Both the position numbers and the translations under genes were made by a program. Of a DNA stretch of 64,000 nucleotides, positions 63,546 through 64,000 are shown piece after piece. This stretch comes from Macrotis lagotis (Eukaryota > Chordata > Mammalia > Peramelemorphia > Peramelidae), in contig NC_133658.1 in NCBI RefSeq assembly GCF_037893015.1, positions 881,992,893-882,056,892 of the forward strand, read 5' to 3'. Below the pieces are notes generated by a model, which made no database searches, was not told the DNA's origin, and worked only from the letters and a program-made list of their open reading frames with translations. Within the stretch, counting starts at the first letter, position 1. Every line of letters begins with the position of its first letter.

Positions 63546-63800
63546 CATCGTTACTAACATTTATATAGTACTTGAAGGTTTGTGAAATATTTTACATACA
63601 TTATCTCATGTAATCTTCATGGCCACCCTGGAGCTTTTTTATTATTATTCCTATTTTGCAGATAAGGAAACTGAGACTAGGGAATGTTAAAGACTTGTCC
63701 TAAGTCACACTGCTAATAAATAGCCTGGACAGGATTTGAACCCATATCTTACTGACTCCAGATCAAGCCCTCTATCTACTGCATTACCTGGCTATCCTAC
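63546..63800 (-). repeat. CORE-SINE (MIR/THER type), antisense, complete
   Basis: 'actaacatttatatagtact', 'cattatctcatgtaatcttc', 'ttttgcagataaggaaactg', 'aagtcacactgctaataaat', 'ccctctatctactgcattac'. Confidence 0.85.
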
Positions 63801-63834
63801 AGAGATGTCATTTATTCTTATCCCTCATACACTG

Positions 63835-63965
63835 CTGAAGACAATTACGAGCTGTGTGACTCTAACGAGTCACTTAATACCTTTCAGTCTCATTTTCCTG
63901 ATCTATAAAATATTTGTACTACTTGACTCATAGGGTTATTGGAAGAAGATGCTTTGAGATTTAAA
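63835..63965 (+). repeat. MIR-like SINE fragment
   Basis: 'gagctgtgtgactctaacga', 'ctgatctataaaatatttgt', 'gactcatagggttattggaa'. Confidence 0.7.
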
Positions 63966-63975
63966 GAGAAGACTC

Positions 63976-64000
63976 TTCTTCAATTGGTAAATGGCTGAAC
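63976..64000 (+). mobile_element. Start of an L1 3' fragment, cut by the window edge
   Basis: 'caattggtaaatggctgaac' is the same L1 word as at 43090 and 41560. Confidence 0.5.

Overview
The window looks like non-coding DNA from a marsupial chromosome, most likely an Australian one. The main evidence is at least eleven copies of a tRNA-derived SINE of WSINE1 type. Its hallmark is a box reading 'aataattacctagctgtgtg' followed by a 'ttgcaaaaaccta' A-rich tail, which I know from dasyurid, kangaroo and koala DNA. Many copies still have exact 10-14 bp target-site duplications, so the family was active fairly recently. Also present are RTE LINEs, SINEs that borrow the RTE 3' end, L1 tails of marsupial type, many old L2 copies, and MIR/MIR3 CORE-SINEs. 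Family names come from memory and were not checked against a library.

I found no host protein-coding gene. Almost every long open frame lies in a SINE, a LINE remnant or low-complexity DNA. There is no CpG island and no promoter-exon pattern. The window is best read as intergenic or deep-intronic DNA, possibly near a developmental gene, because short AT-rich, homeodomain-rich islands free of repeats are spread through it (9.2, 12.0, 20.0, 27.1, 30.3, 40.5, 45.8, 52.5, 57.9 and 62.7 kb).

Layout: 0-9 kb holds SINEs, an internally deleted Tigger1-like transposon (2.9-4.0 kb), a hAT fragment, a second pogo/Tigger-type transposon with a DNA-binding-domain remnant (6.9-7.6 kb) and a mariner-type MITE. 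9.7-12 kb is an antisense L2 broken up by three later insertions. 16.6-20 kb has L1 and the first three 33-bp minisatellite arrays. 20.5-25 kb has SINEs, a sense L2 with a recognisable reverse-transcriptase core, and a truncated U6 snRNA retrocopy inside a SINE. 26.9-31.4 kb has two candidate conserved islands and two more minisatellite arrays. 31.7-36.6 kb has L2, L1 and an inverted pair of WSINEs. 38 kb is a 0.7-kb TAG triplet array. 41.5-44.4 kb is a deep nest of LINEs and SINEs. 46.5-53.7 kb has four further minisatellite arrays and a GT-rich tract. 56.2-57.3 kb is a polypurine tract. 59.2-60 kb is a complex satellite that grew inside a SINE. 60-64 kb is ordinary SINE/L2 DNA with one octamer-rich island.

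The most unusual theme is satellite birth from SINEs. Nine arrays of a 31-33 bp unit, about 80 units in all, occur in both orientations, and several are attached to a MIR3-like SINE body whose 3' tail supplies the repeat unit. The triplet array at 38 kb sits on a SINE 3' end, and the 59-kb satellite reuses an internal SINE segment. These look like independent cases of tandem expansion from SINE sequence.
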